A stretch of DNA of 64,000 bases from Lentibacter algarum (GTDB lineage Bacteria > Pseudomonadota > Alphaproteobacteria > Rhodobacterales > Rhodobacteraceae): NCBI RefSeq assembly GCF_018860975.1, contig NZ_JAHKQI010000002.1, positions 248,001 to 312,000 on the forward strand. Direction: 5' to 3'. Shown one piece after another: positions 15,388 through 24,715 of this stretch. The position numbers were made by a program, and so were the translations under genes. Position 1 is the first letter of the stretch, and the number at the start of each line of letters is the position of its first letter. The notes beneath the pieces are model-generated. The model was not told the DNA's origin, did no database searches, and saw nothing but the letters and a program-made list of their open reading frames with translations.

Positions 15388-16533
15388 ATGAACTTTGACC
15401 GCCTCCTCGCGCCAATCGAGGGGGAGAACCCCTCAGGTGTCGAATTGCGACATGATTTGCGGTTTCACGATTTAGAGAGACTGACAGAACCTGCCGCGCG
15501 TACCGCCCGTGTAAATGACGATGGATCGCTGAGTGATGCCGCCCCGAATGTTGATTGGGACCGGATTATCAGTGAGGGTCAGGAGCTATCCAACGAAGGG
15601 CGTGATTTGCGCCTTTTGGTCTTGATGACGCGGGCGCAGTTTAACTTGAACGGGTTTGAGGCGCTGTCTATGGCGTTGGATTTTTTGGCGCAAACCGTGG
15701 CGCAACATTGGGACAGTCTACATCCTGCTTTGCGGGATCGCGATGACCCGAAAGTTGCTGCGCTTCCACGGCTGAACGCCTTTCGACAATTGGAGAATGA
15801 CGACAGCGGTTTGCTGGGCGACATGAGATTTGGAGTGATTTTGAACCCGCGCGGCATTGGGCCGATTACGGGCGACGATATGGCCTTAGCAGCATTGAGC
15901 GATTTCGAGATGCTTTCAAAAGCTGCGTCGGGGCTTAGTCAGGCAGAGAAGGATGCGCTTACGGCTGCGCACGGCCAGCGCGTCAATCGTGTGCAGGCCG
16001 CGACACGCATGATGGCCGCCGAGGACACGGAGACATTGGAAGGGCTGATGGCAGGCATTTCTGCCTGCGAAAAGGGGCTGAACGATTTAAGCGATGCGGT
16101 TGCTAAAGCGGCGCAATTTGGAGACCAACCCGGGCTGGCGATGCCAGAGATGCAGGAGTTTTTAGCGCAGTGTCACCAAACATTGGCAAAGGCGGTGACC
16201 GACACGGCAGAGGATGCTCCGATGGTAGAAGATAACCCCGCTGCCACTGCGGCAGACCCTAAGGAAGCCGCGAAGGCCAAGGCACCGGATGCCGCGGCGC
16301 CGGCTCCGTCAGCGCCCGGGACGATCGCGTCTCGAGCGGATGTCCAGAACAGTCTGGACCAGATCATAGCGTTCTATGAGCGCACCGAGCCCGGAAGCCC
16401 GATGCCGCATCTTGCGCGGCGGATGCGGCGGATGGTGGCGATGGATTTCCTCGAAATTATGGAGGAGATCGCGCCGTCGGGGTTGAAGGAGTTTCGCAAT
16501 GTGGCGGGAGTCGACGAGGGTAAAAAGAAGTAG
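15388..16533 (+). CDS. tssA: T6SS protein TssA
   Basis: Cap/priming protein that coordinates baseplate and sheath polymerisation. The 381-residue protein has the ImpA N-terminal domain (LLAPIEGENPSGVELRHDLR; NVDWDRIISEGQELSNEGRD, then LRLL; QHWDSLHPALRDRDDP) followed by an Ala/Pro-rich linker (about 275-310) and a short C-terminal helix region SPMPHLARRMRRMVAMDFLE. This is the short TssA form. It is the first gene of the tssA-tagF operon. The 266-bp region upstream (15122-15387) is shared with the divergent DUF6484 gene and must hold the promoters; I could not identify boxes there. Confidence 0.93.
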   Translation: MNFDRLLAPIEGENPSGVELRHDLRFHDLERLTEPAARTARVNDDGSLSDAAPNVDWDRIISEGQELSNEGRDLRLLVLMTRAQFNLNGFEALSMALDFLAQTVAQHWDSLHPALRDRDDPKVAALPRLNAFRQLENDDSGLLGDMRFGVILNPRGIGPITGDDMALAALSDFEMLSKAASGLSQAEKDALTAAHGQRVNRVQAATRMMAAEDTETLEGLMAGISACEKGLNDLSDAVAKAAQFGDQPGLAMPEMQEFLAQCHQTLAKAVTDTAEDAPMVEDNPAATAADPKEAAKAKAPDAAAPAPSAPGTIASRADVQNSLDQIIAFYERTEPGSPMPHLARRMRRMVAMDFLEIMEEIAPSGLKEFRNVAGVDEGKKK

Positions 16534-16614
16534 CGATGCATACGTCAGTATTTGACGGCGAAAGACACGAAAACAAAGCGACCAAAATTTGGAACAACAG
16601 CTGGAGGGATTTTA

Positions 16615-17151
16615 ATGGCTGACAGTAAGCAAAAGGTAATTGAGCGCAACCGCGCTCCGAGGGTGCAGATCGCTTATGATGTGGAGCACTATGGCAGCCC
16701 GACCACGATAGAACTGCCCTTTGTGATGGGCGTGATGGCCGATCTGGCGGGTGCTTCGGAAACGCGCGAAGCCAAGAAACCGATCAACGACCGCACCTTT
16801 GTCGAGACTGACGCGGGCCGGTTCAACAAGTTCATGGAAGCCCTGAGCCCACGCGTTAAGGCGCGGGTCAAGAACACCCTGCCGGCGGAAGACGGTGCGG
16901 ACGCCGACGAGGAACTGTTTGTAGATCTGTCATTCAAAAGCATGAGTGATTTTGCGCCAGACAAGGTTGCTGAACAGGTGCCGCAACTCAACGAGCTGTT
17001 GAAGATGCGCAAGCAACTCGAAGAATTGCTGAGCTATATGGACGGTAAAGTAGATGCCGAGAAACGCATTGCCCAGCTTTTGACCAACGAGCCGCTGCTG
17101 GCGCAAGCCGCCGAGCAAGCTATGGCTGCAACATCTGACGAGGAGAGCTGA
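16615..17151 (+). CDS. tssB: T6SS contractile sheath small subunit TssB (VipA)
   Basis: Forms the contractile sheath with TssC. The 178-residue protein has the family's conserved RAPRVQIAYDVEHYG start, ELPFVMGVMADLAG, FVETDAGRFNKFMEALSPRV and DLSFKSMSDFAPDKVAEQVP. ATG 16615 follows CTGGAGGGA; an in-frame ATG at 16552 has no good ribosome-binding site and would add a non-conserved stretch. About 80 bases separate it from tssA, the longest gap near the start of the operon, so an internal promoter is possible. Two bases to tssC. Confidence 0.97.
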   Translation: MADSKQKVIERNRAPRVQIAYDVEHYGSPTTIELPFVMGVMADLAGASETREAKKPINDRTFVETDAGRFNKFMEALSPRVKARVKNTLPAEDGADADEELFVDLSFKSMSDFAPDKVAEQVPQLNELLKMRKQLEELLSYMDGKVDAEKRIAQLLTNEPLLAQAAEQAMAATSDEES

Positions 17152-17153
17152 GC

Positions 17154-18659
17154 ATGGCCGAGAAGAAAACAGCCGAAGCAGGCGCCGCCGAAGCCGAAGC
17201 ACTTGATCTGGGTGAGTTCAGTGATCTGCTAGAAAAAGACTTTCGCGTTAAGGATAGCGAAGGCGAGAAGCTTCAGGCGCTGGTTTCAAACCTCGCGCTT
17301 GCGGCGAAGGAACGCGCAGGGACTGCTGCGATTTCCGGCAATGCTGTCAAATCTATCAAATCGCTGATCGCGGGCATCGACGGGATGCTGTCAACGCAGA
17401 TGAACGAAATTCTGCACTCTCCTGAAGTGCGCAAGATGGAAGGCAGCTGGCGTGGGTTGCACTATCTGATCAACAACACCGAGACCGACCAGAAGCTCAA
17501 GATCCGCGTGCTCAACATTGCCAAGGAAGACTTGGGCGATCATCTGGAAGACTACGAAGGCCAAATGTGGGATCAGTCGCCGATCTTCAAGAAGATATAC
17601 AGCGACGAATATTCGATGTTCGGCGGCGAGCCTTTTGGTGCGATTGTCGGTGACTTCGAGTTTAGCCACAAACCTAAAGATGTCAGCTTGCTGCGCAACC
17701 TTTCGGGCATTTGTGCTTCGGCACATGCGCCGTTTGTTGCAGCTGCCGCGCCACAGTTGTTCCGTATGGAAAGCTGGCAGGAGCTGCCAAACCCGCAAGA
17801 TCTGGAGCAGATTGTTTCAAGCCCGGACTATGCCAGCTGGCAAAGTCTGCGCGAGAGTGAAGATGCGCGTTACATCGGCTTGGCGATGCCGCGGGTGCTT
17901 GGCCGTTTGCCCTATGGTGCGGAGACAGTACCTGTCAAAGGCTTTGACTTCGAGGAAGAGATCGACGGTCAGCATGACCACTATGTGTGGATGAACGCGG
18001 CCTATGCGATGGGCGTGAACATCAACCGCAGTCACAAAATCTCCGGTTGGGGCACGCAAATTCGCGGTGTCGAATCCGGCGGAACGGTGATGAACCTTCC
18101 GGTGCACACCTTCCCGACGGATGACGGATCAACGGCAATGAAATGCCCGACCGAGATCGCCATCGACGATCGGCGTGAGGCGGAACTTGCAAAGCTCGGC
18201 ATGATGCCGATCCTGCACCGCAAGAATACGGATGTGGCGGCGTTCATTGGCGCGCACAGTTTACAGGACGACGAAACCCGCGCTGGCCGTCTGGTTGATC
18301 CGGACGCCCAGGCAAACGAGCGGCTATCGGCAAACCTGCCCTACCTCTTTCCAGTGAGCCGTTTTGCGCACTACCTCAAGGCTATCGCGCGCGACAAAGT
18401 CGGCACGTTCAAAGAGCGGGCTGACATGCAGATTTGGTTGAGCGAGTGGATTAACCGCTATGTCTTGGCCAATCCGGCGATGGCTGACGACAAAGCCAAA
18501 GCCAAACGTCCTCTTGCAGCGGCCGAAGTGCAAGTGGACAGCGTTGAGGGCCGCCCCGGCTACTACAACGCGCGCTTCTTTCTGCGGCCTCATTACCAAC
18601 TGGAAGGCATCAACGCCTCATTGCGTCTCGTTTCCGAGCTGCCTTCCGTCAAGACCTGA
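17154..18659 (+). CDS. tssC: T6SS contractile sheath large subunit TssC (VipB)
   Basis: Large sheath subunit, 501 residues, the family norm. Conserved blocks: MEGSWRGLHYLINNTET, EYSMFGGEPFGAIVGDFEF, ICASAHAPFVAAAAPQLF, ARYIGLAMPRVLGRLPYG, NAAYAMGVNINRSHKISGW, and a C-terminal PGYYNARFFLRPHYQLEG. ClpV acts on the sheath after contraction. It starts 2 bases after tssB with GAGGAG upstream. Confidence 0.97.
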   Translation: MAEKKTAEAGAAEAEALDLGEFSDLLEKDFRVKDSEGEKLQALVSNLALAAKERAGTAAISGNAVKSIKSLIAGIDGMLSTQMNEILHSPEVRKMEGSWRGLHYLINNTETDQKLKIRVLNIAKEDLGDHLEDYEGQMWDQSPIFKKIYSDEYSMFGGEPFGAIVGDFEFSHKPKDVSLLRNLSGICASAHAPFVAAAAPQLFRMESWQELPNPQDLEQIVSSPDYASWQSLRESEDARYIGLAMPRVLGRLPYGAETVPVKGFDFEEEIDGQHDHYVWMNAAYAMGVNINRSHKISGWGTQIRGVESGGTVMNLPVHTFPTDDGSTAMKCPTEIAIDDRREAELAKLGMMPILHRKNTDVAAFIGAHSLQDDETRAGRLVDPDAQANERLSANLPYLFPVSRFAHYLKAIARDKVGTFKERADMQIWLSEWINRYVLANPAMADDKAKAKRPLAAAEVQVDSVEGRPGYYNARFFLRPHYQLEGINASLRLVSELPSVKT

Positions 18660-18689
18660 TTGCAACCCTGAACAGATTGGAGAATTGAA

Positions 18690-19178
18690 ATGGCACTTAC
18701 AGGTTATTGGAAAATTGACGATATCGAAGGTGAATCCCAACGCGCAGAGCATGAAAAGGAAATTGATTTTCATGATATCCTGTGGAACATCGAACAGGGG
18801 TCTGCTGCTCAAGTTGGCAAGGGGCGCTCGCGTTCACGCGCTCAGGTTGGGCCGATCAATGTGCGCAAGTTTACGGATGCTTCATCGGCCTATCTGGCTT
18901 TAGCGTGTATGCAGGGCAAGTCTTTTCCTGAGATGGTTCTCAGCGTGAGAAAAGACTCTGGCGAAGCGCATCTCGACTATCTCGTCATCACGATGCAAAA
19001 CGTGACGATTTCAAAGTTTGAAGTCGTTGGTGTGGGTGATGAAGAAGATGGCCAGATGATCGAGGAAATCGTCGGCCTTGTGTTTGAAGACGTAACTTAC
19101 AAATACACCGTTCAAGAAGATGATCACTCTGCTGGTGACGAGCACGAGATCACATACGACATCGCGGCCGGCGTCTAA
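18690..19178 (+). CDS. hcp: T6SS tube protein Hcp
   Basis: Hexameric ring protein (TssD) that stacks into the inner tube and is released on firing. The 162-residue protein has Hcp-family features: the short first strand TGYWKIDDIEGES, HDILWNIEQGS, RSRAQVGPINVRKFTDASSA, and LDYLVITMQNVTISKFEVVG. TTGGAG lies 8 bases before the ATG. It has no C-terminal extension, so it appears to be a structural rather than an evolved Hcp. Confidence 0.95.
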   Translation: MALTGYWKIDDIEGESQRAEHEKEIDFHDILWNIEQGSAAQVGKGRSRSRAQVGPINVRKFTDASSAYLALACMQGKSFPEMVLSVRKDSGEAHLDYLVITMQNVTISKFEVVGVGDEEDGQMIEEIVGLVFEDVTYKYTVQEDDHSAGDEHEITYDIAAGV

Positions 19179-19196
19179 GAGACCGTCAGGTAGCCT

Positions 19197-19922
19197 ATGG
19201 CGATGGATCGTGATGACACCAACTCTGTCGCCCGGCAGGAAGCTGTCCAACCGTCCCTATGGGACCGGCTGGTTGACGAACTGCCGGGCATGTCAGCCGA
19301 GCATGATGCTTTGGTGCGAGACCTGACAAAGGCGCTCGGAGATGTGGAGCAGGTGTCAGCAGTGATCGCTGGCGGCACCCGCGAAGTTGAACGGCGTGAT
19401 GATCTGGATGACGACACCAAACAGCTTGCGCACCGGCTGGTTCAGCTTTCGGGGCGCAAGCGCAGGTTGGAAGAAGGCGGCGTTGTTGTCACCTCCGACG
19501 TGCTGCGCGAAGCGGTGCGCCGAGATATCGAAATGCTGTTCAACATTGAACGGTTGGAGGCTCAATTTTTGCTGACCGAACGCGAAACTCTGGACCATCA
19601 AAGCCCTGCCAGCCAGCTGGCGGAGTTTCCGCAGGTTCGAGCCAGTGTTCTCAACTACGGGGTGCCGTCGTTTTCGGGGCGTTCAGGTTCCGACTTCGAC
19701 AAGGATGATCTGGCGCGTGACATAAAGAATGTTCTCAACATTTTTGAGCCGCGCCTAAAAAAAGATAGCGTAAAAGTTCGGGTGCGCACCGGCGACAAAA
19801 TCGGCATGCGCATCGACATTGACGGTGTGCTGCTGTTGTCGCCGGTGCCTGAGCGCCTGCGCCTTTCGACCAGTGTTGATCTCGACAATGGCCGTGCTTT
19901 GACAACGCTTGAGGTGCGGTGA
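19197..19922 (+). CDS. tssE: T6SS baseplate protein TssE (gp25-like), with inserted segment
   Basis: Baseplate wedge protein related to phage gp25. The 241-residue protein has the expected VQPSLWDRLVDELPG start and the C-terminal gp25-like domain (about 105-241: REAVRRDIEMLFNIERLEAQ, EFPQVRASVLNYGVPSFSGR, DIKNVLNIFEPRLKKDSVKV). TssE is usually about 140-180 residues; here about 60 residues of helical, charged sequence (SAEHDALVRDLTKALGDVEQ ... LAHRLVQLSGRKRRLE) separate the two parts. ATG 19197 is used; ATG 19203 is possible. The stop shares a base with the tssF ATG (TGATG). Confidence 0.9.
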   Translation: MAMDRDDTNSVARQEAVQPSLWDRLVDELPGMSAEHDALVRDLTKALGDVEQVSAVIAGGTREVERRDDLDDDTKQLAHRLVQLSGRKRRLEEGGVVVTSDVLREAVRRDIEMLFNIERLEAQFLLTERETLDHQSPASQLAEFPQVRASVLNYGVPSFSGRSGSDFDKDDLARDIKNVLNIFEPRLKKDSVKVRVRTGDKIGMRIDIDGVLLLSPVPERLRLSTSVDLDNGRALTTLEVR

Positions 19923-21799
19923 TGGATCAGGCCTTTCTGGAATACTACGAAGAAGAGCTGAGCCATGTGCGCACGATGGCCGAAGAGTTTGCTGCGTTGC
20001 ACCCCAATGTTGCACGCAACCTTGCGCTTGATTCCATTCCCTGCCCTGATCCTTATGTTGAGCGGTTGCTGGAGGGTGTTGCCTACCTTGCGGCGCGCAC
20101 GCGGCTTAAGGTTGATGGTGAGTCCAGCCGGTATGTGCGCACGCTGATCGACACGCTTTACCCTGATTTGGGTGGGCCAGCGCCGGCGATGACGATGGCG
20201 TCAATGAGCCCCGGGCCGCAAGTGCAGCGGATGCTTGACGGGCACGTTATGAAGCGCGGCACGCGGCTGACGTCGGGGTTGCGCGAGGGGCAACAAACGC
20301 GCTGCACCTACACCACGGCGCAGACGGTTCATCTGTGGCCGGTTGAGATTGCCGAGGTTGAATACCTCCAAGACAAAGGCGCATTGGCGCAGGCTGGTAT
20401 CAACGCCACTGCGGCGCGTGATGCGGCGGCGGGTGTCAAGATCACCATCAAGCGCGACGGCGCGGGGCAGCTTGACGAGTTGTCGCTTGATCAGCTCGAT
20501 CTCTACTTTGGTGCGGGAACGCGTGGCGGAGCGATTTTTGATGCGGTGTTTGGCTTTGGCACTGGTGCCGTTGCCCGACCGTCACAAAAGAGCGCGCCGT
20601 TTCAGGCTGTTCAGGCTCCGAGCATGATCGGGGTCAATGACGAGGACGCGCTGCTGCCACGGGTGCGCGAGTCTTTTGAAGGCTACCGCTTGTTGCGCGA
20701 GTATTTTCTAATGCCCTCGCGGTTTTACTTCATGCGCTTGGCAGGTCTGGCTCCGATGGTGCGGGCTGCGGGTGCAAACAAGCTCGAAATCGTGGTGCTG
20801 CTGCGCGAAGAGTGCAATGATCTGTCCGGCATTAGCGCAAAAGACTTCAGCCTTTTCACAACACCGGTGCTCAACCTTTTTGAACACGAGTGCAATCTGG
20901 TAGAGCTGCGCCGTAACGTTGCCCAGCATATTGTTCAGGCCGACAGAACCCGCCCGCGCGACTTTGAGATATTCCGCTTGCTGCGGGTTGAAGATGCGGA
21001 AACCGACGGGCCACAATCGCGGGTGACACCGCTATTTTCTGTCGAAGCGGAAGCGGACAGCGGCCATGTTTACTCGGCTGACCGCCGCCCGCGCCGCCCT
21101 GATACGGAGGAAGTCCGCCGCGGGCAGACGCGGTCGAGTTACACCGGCGACGACTTCTACATTTCGGTTGGTCGCCCGGCCCATGCGCGAGACGCCCGCC
21201 CGCTGCGGCGCTTGGATGTGCGGGCGCTTTGCACCAACCGTGATCTGCCGATACTTGATGACACGCCGACACTTACGCTGGACTCCGGTGATCCGGTGCA
21301 ATCTGTCAAACTGCTGTCACCGATGCGCAGGCCGCGTGCATCGCTGCGTGCAGCATTGCCATCGGGCGCTTCTGACGAGCGCCAGATTGATGACCTGACT
21401 TGGCGTTGGATTTCGCAGCTGAGCCTCAATCACATTTCCCTTGCTGATAGCGAAAAAGGCACCGAGCCCTTGCGCGCGTTGATCAAGCTTTATGCCGACA
21501 GGGGCGACCCCGCGTTGCGCCGCCACGGAACAGCTGTGACAGGCCTGAAGTCGCGTCCGGTCATCGAGCGGCTCGAGTTGTCAGGGCCTTTGTGTTTCGG
21601 GCACGGCACCGAGATCACCCTTGATATCAACGAAGCGCTTTTAACGGGTGGCAGCAGTTTGCTGTTGTCTTCATTGCTGGCACAGCTCTTTGCGCGCCAC
21701 ACCGCGATCAATTCCTTTGTGCGCACGAAAACGCACCTGACCCAACAACAGACGGAGGTGACATGGCCGATGACCACGGGCACACGCGCGCTGATCTGA
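19922..21799 (+). CDS. tssF: T6SS baseplate protein TssF
   Basis: Baseplate wedge subunit working with TssG, TssE and TssK. The 625-residue protein starts MDQAFLEYYEEELSHVRTMA and continues EEFAALHPNVARNL and DPYVERLLEGVAYLAARTRL, diagnostic for TssF/VasA, with LREYFLMPSRFYFMRL in the middle. ATG 19922 is preferred to the GTG one codon upstream because it forms the TGATG overlap with tssE. The 3' end overlaps tssG by 37 bases, implying coupled translation. Confidence 0.96.
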   Translation: MDQAFLEYYEEELSHVRTMAEEFAALHPNVARNLALDSIPCPDPYVERLLEGVAYLAARTRLKVDGESSRYVRTLIDTLYPDLGGPAPAMTMASMSPGPQVQRMLDGHVMKRGTRLTSGLREGQQTRCTYTTAQTVHLWPVEIAEVEYLQDKGALAQAGINATAARDAAAGVKITIKRDGAGQLDELSLDQLDLYFGAGTRGGAIFDAVFGFGTGAVARPSQKSAPFQAVQAPSMIGVNDEDALLPRVRESFEGYRLLREYFLMPSRFYFMRLAGLAPMVRAAGANKLEIVVLLREECNDLSGISAKDFSLFTTPVLNLFEHECNLVELRRNVAQHIVQADRTRPRDFEIFRLLRVEDAETDGPQSRVTPLFSVEAEADSGHVYSADRRPRRPDTEEVRRGQTRSSYTGDDFYISVGRPAHARDARPLRRLDVRALCTNRDLPILDDTPTLTLDSGDPVQSVKLLSPMRRPRASLRAALPSGASDERQIDDLTWRWISQLSLNHISLADSEKGTEPLRALIKLYADRGDPALRRHGTAVTGLKSRPVIERLELSGPLCFGHGTEITLDINEALLTGGSSLLLSSLLAQLFARHTAINSFVRTKTHLTQQQTEVTWPMTTGTRALI

Positions 21800-22842
21800 C
21801 GGGCAGCAAAGCCGCTGCGCAAATGGATTTCTTCGAGCTGCTGCGGCAGTTGGAAACCGAAGAGCTGCGCTTTGGTCGGGCGGGAGGCGCGCAGAAAGAA
21901 CCTGCGCGGCTGGGGCAAACGGCGCGTATGTCGTTTGCGGCGAGTGACGTTGCCAGCGCAACATCGGGCACCGAGACAAGAAAGCCGCAGATTAGCGTGA
22001 ACGTGCTGGGCCTGATCGGGCCTGAGGGGCCGATGCCGCTGCACATGACCCGCTGGATCATGGCGCGATTGTCAAACCGTTGGTTTGCCGGTGATAGCAG
22101 TGGCGCAACGGCCGATACGTCGTTTCTCGATTTTATCAACATGCTCCAGCACCGTCTGATTGCACTCTACTGGCGTTCTTGGGCTGACGCGCAGCCCGAG
22201 ATCAACATCGCGCATGGCGGCGGTGGGCGCGTGACGGCAACAATGCGGGCATTGGCCGGACAGGGCTTGCCGGGAACAACCACAGGTGACATCCGGCTGG
22301 ACGGGGCAAAACTGCGGCATGCAACCTCGCTGGTGATGGAAGCGCGCAGCCCTGAGCGGCTCTGTGCGTTTCTTGAGACGGTGCTGGGCGTGCCTGTCAG
22401 TTTGAAGGAGTTCGCAGGGCGCTGGGTCGACATACCCGAACCGTTGCAGAGCCGTTTGGGCCTGCAGCACGCCGGGCTTGGAAGCGGTTGCGTCGTTGGA
22501 GCGCGGGTGTTTGACAGACAAAGCCACGCCGAGTTGCAACTTGGCCCACTGACGTTCGAACAGTTTAGCGGGTTTCTTGACGACCCTGACGCTTGGGTGC
22601 GGTTGCGACACGCGCTGGTGTTTGCGGCGGGCAAAGACATTAACTTTGGTTTGCGCCTAATCCTCGCGGCAGGCGAAGTGCCGCCTGCAAAACTGGGCAT
22701 GTGTCAGTTGGGGCGCAGTGCTTGGCTTGCGCCAAAAGAGATGTCAGGCTCTGATGACCTTGGATTCTCGAATGTGACGGAACCGGCAGCGAATACCGGT
22801 GCCAACTTTGGTGCAAGTGCGCCAGAAAGGATGGCCGGATGA
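21763..22842 (+). CDS. tssG: T6SS baseplate protein TssG
   Basis: Baseplate wedge subunit of 359 residues. Typical blocks: MDFFELLRQLETEELRFGRA, ISVNVLGLIGPEGPMPLHMT, FLDFINMLQHRLIALYWRSW, RWVDIPEPLQSRLG and QLGPLTFEQFSGFLDD. The ATG at 21763 follows GACGGAGGTGAC, which decides the start inside tssF. Its stop overlaps the tagH start (ATGA). Confidence 0.95.
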   Translation: MADDHGHTRADLTGSKAAAQMDFFELLRQLETEELRFGRAGGAQKEPARLGQTARMSFAASDVASATSGTETRKPQISVNVLGLIGPEGPMPLHMTRWIMARLSNRWFAGDSSGATADTSFLDFINMLQHRLIALYWRSWADAQPEINIAHGGGGRVTATMRALAGQGLPGTTTGDIRLDGAKLRHATSLVMEARSPERLCAFLETVLGVPVSLKEFAGRWVDIPEPLQSRLGLQHAGLGSGCVVGARVFDRQSHAELQLGPLTFEQFSGFLDDPDAWVRLRHALVFAAGKDINFGLRLILAAGEVPPAKLGMCQLGRSAWLAPKEMSGSDDLGFSNVTEPAANTGANFGASAPERMAG

Positions 22843-24230
22843 AACTCCGTCTCGTGATAGAAGCGGCCCCTGCGCCGCAAGCGGAAATGGAGCGGGTCTA
22901 TTCTGGTGGCCAGATGTCTATCGGGCGCAGTGCCGATGTTGACTGGCAGATAGACGACCCCAAAATGTTCATTTCGCGCCGGCATTGTGTGATCAGTGAA
23001 GAGGGTGGCAAGGTTGTGGTGACGGATGCCTCTTCAGGGGGGCTGTTCATCGACAATGCGGCTAATCCTGTAGGGCTTGGAAACGTCGAAGTTATCGAGC
23101 CGGGGATGCGGCTGCATCTTGGTGACTTTACGTTTCGGGTTGAGGCGGCATCGGGCACGGCAACGGCATCGGCAGCGGCGCAGGAACCCGAGCAAGCGCC
23201 CCCCGCTGCGCGCTCTTCAAGCTTTTTCCCTGCCGAGGATGAAACGCCACCGCCTGAAGCGGCTCCCGTGAGGCCTGCCGCTTTGCCTGATCCGTTCGGA
23301 TTGCGCACAGATAAGACCGAGGACAAGAGCCACAAGGAAGTGGCGCGCGCCCCCCGCCCTCTAGACCAGCACGACCCGTTCGGGCTTGATCTACGCAAGA
23401 GTGTTGTGGAGGAAAGCGGGAGCGACACAGGGAGTTTCTCGGGCGGCTTTTTTGATGAGCCGGACACCGAGGCAACACCTGAGCCGCAAGCCACGCCAGA
23501 GGTGAAACAGCCCGACGTCAAGGCAGATATCTTTGGCGATTGGGAAAAAGCACCTGCGCCCGCAGCGGTTGTTCCGGAGGCGGCAAAGCCAAGCCCGCAA
23601 GAGTCTAGCGAAGCACCGCCCGCAGCTAAAAAGGCGGCCGTGAAGCGTGAAGATGAAGACCTGCGGGATGCCCTGTTGAGGGGCATGGGGATTGATCCGG
23701 CGCAGCTTCCGGCTGTTGATGCCGCTGAAGAGATGGAGCAACTCGGCAAGTGCATGCGTGATATGGTCGAAGGCTTGATGCTGCTTTTGCGCACCCGTGC
23801 GCAGGAAAAGCAGAAGATCCGCGTTGCACAAACCATCATCGCCAGCGCCGATGTGAACCCCTTGAAGTTTCTGGCAACTCCGGAGGATGCGCTGAGTGCG
23901 CTCGTTCGCCCGCGTGGACGCGGCTATCTTGGGCCGTCAGAGGCCATCGAGAGTGCCTATCGGGACTTGGCTGATCATCAGGTTCGCACTTGGAGCGCGC
24001 TGCAAATCGCGTTGCGGCGTATGGTTGACAAGTTTGACCCCGAGGAGATTGCACGAGAGATGGAAGACGTGGGTTTGCTTGAGTCATTGGCGGCAGGCGG
24101 GCGCAACGCCAAGCTCTGGCAGATTTATCAAGACCGTTACCGCGACATTGCCGAAACTGCGGAGAAGCAGTTTCTGGGAGATGTCGGGGCTGACTTTAGA
24201 GACGCCTATGAAAACAGAAAGAGGGAATGA
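22839..24230 (+). CDS. tagH: T6SS FHA-domain protein TagH
   Basis: Phosphothreonine-binding regulator. Residues 1-100 form an FHA domain (GGQMSIGRSADVDWQIDDPK, FISRRHCVISEEGGKV, FIDN). A long Pro/Ala-rich low-complexity linker (about 105-265) follows, then the T6SS-specific C-terminal domain (LLRGMGIDPAQLP, LLLRTRAQEKQKIRVAQT, NPLKFLATPEDALSAL, GYLGPSEAIESAYRDLADHQ). In the known system the kinase PpkA phosphorylates an FHA protein and PppA reverses it, controlling assembly. Both enzymes are present in this window, so the same circuit is inferred. Confidence 0.92.
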   Translation: MKLRLVIEAAPAPQAEMERVYSGGQMSIGRSADVDWQIDDPKMFISRRHCVISEEGGKVVVTDASSGGLFIDNAANPVGLGNVEVIEPGMRLHLGDFTFRVEAASGTATASAAAQEPEQAPPAARSSSFFPAEDETPPPEAAPVRPAALPDPFGLRTDKTEDKSHKEVARAPRPLDQHDPFGLDLRKSVVEESGSDTGSFSGGFFDEPDTEATPEPQATPEVKQPDVKADIFGDWEKAPAPAAVVPEAAKPSPQESSEAPPAAKKAAVKREDEDLRDALLRGMGIDPAQLPAVDAAEEMEQLGKCMRDMVEGLMLLLRTRAQEKQKIRVAQTIIASADVNPLKFLATPEDALSALVRPRGRGYLGPSEAIESAYRDLADHQVRTWSALQIALRRMVDKFDPEEIAREMEDVGLLESLAAGGRNAKLWQIYQDRYRDIAETAEKQFLGDVGADFRDAYENRKRE

Positions 24231-24231
24231 C

Positions 24232-24699
24232 ATGACTTATTTTACACGACGCAGGTTTATGATCACGGCCGCTTTAGGAGCTGGCGGCGCATTGCTGGCG
24301 GGTTGCATGGGAGAGGCGCCACCCGCGGTGTTAGCGATCAGCGCGCAAAGCGGAGCAGGTATGAACCCCGGCCCCGGCGGCGGCGACCGTCCGGTGACGT
24401 TGACGGTATTGCAGCTAACCAGTGCCGCGTCTTTTGACGGTGCTGATTACTTTGCGCTTCAAAACCCCGCCAGCGCGCTTGGCAGTGATCTTGTCCGTTC
24501 TGACCAGATCGTGCTGGCCCCGGGCGGCTCAGCGAGCAAGGCTATCACCATTCAACCCGGCGTGAGTGTGATCGGAGTTGTTGGGGGGTTCCGCAGCCCG
24601 ACAGGGAAAACAGTGCGGGCAAAAATTTCTGCTCCGGGCGCGAGCTCGGGTCTCATTATCAATGTCGGCTCAAAAGGCTTGTCGCTTTCTAGCGCCTGA
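24232..24699 (+). CDS. tssJ: T6SS outer-membrane lipoprotein TssJ
   Basis: Outer-membrane lipoprotein that anchors the TssL-TssM complex. The 155-residue precursor has TRRRFMITAALGAGG followed by lipobox LAGC (Cys about 24), so it is lipidated. The RRRFMI motif just before the hydrophobic stretch looks like a Tat signal, unusual for TssJ. The mature part has the small beta-sandwich pattern (VTLTVLQLTSAASFDGADYF and SKAITIQPGVSVIGVVGGFR). ATG 24232 lies 2 bases after the tagH stop with AGAGGGA upstream; longer in-frame readings extend into tagH and were rejected. Confidence 0.88.
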   Translation: MTYFTRRRFMITAALGAGGALLAGCMGEAPPAVLAISAQSGAGMNPGPGGGDRPVTLTVLQLTSAASFDGADYFALQNPASALGSDLVRSDQIVLAPGGSASKAITIQPGVSVIGVVGGFRSPTGKTVRAKISAPGASSGLIINVGSKGLSLSSA

Positions 24700-24715
24700 T
24701 CTGCAAAGGACAAAT

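Noticed and set aside
22898-23839. 313-codon Ser/Ala-rich frame opposite tagH
   Set aside because: Arises from the Pro/Ala/Glu-rich linker of TagH read in antisense; no ribosome-binding site.
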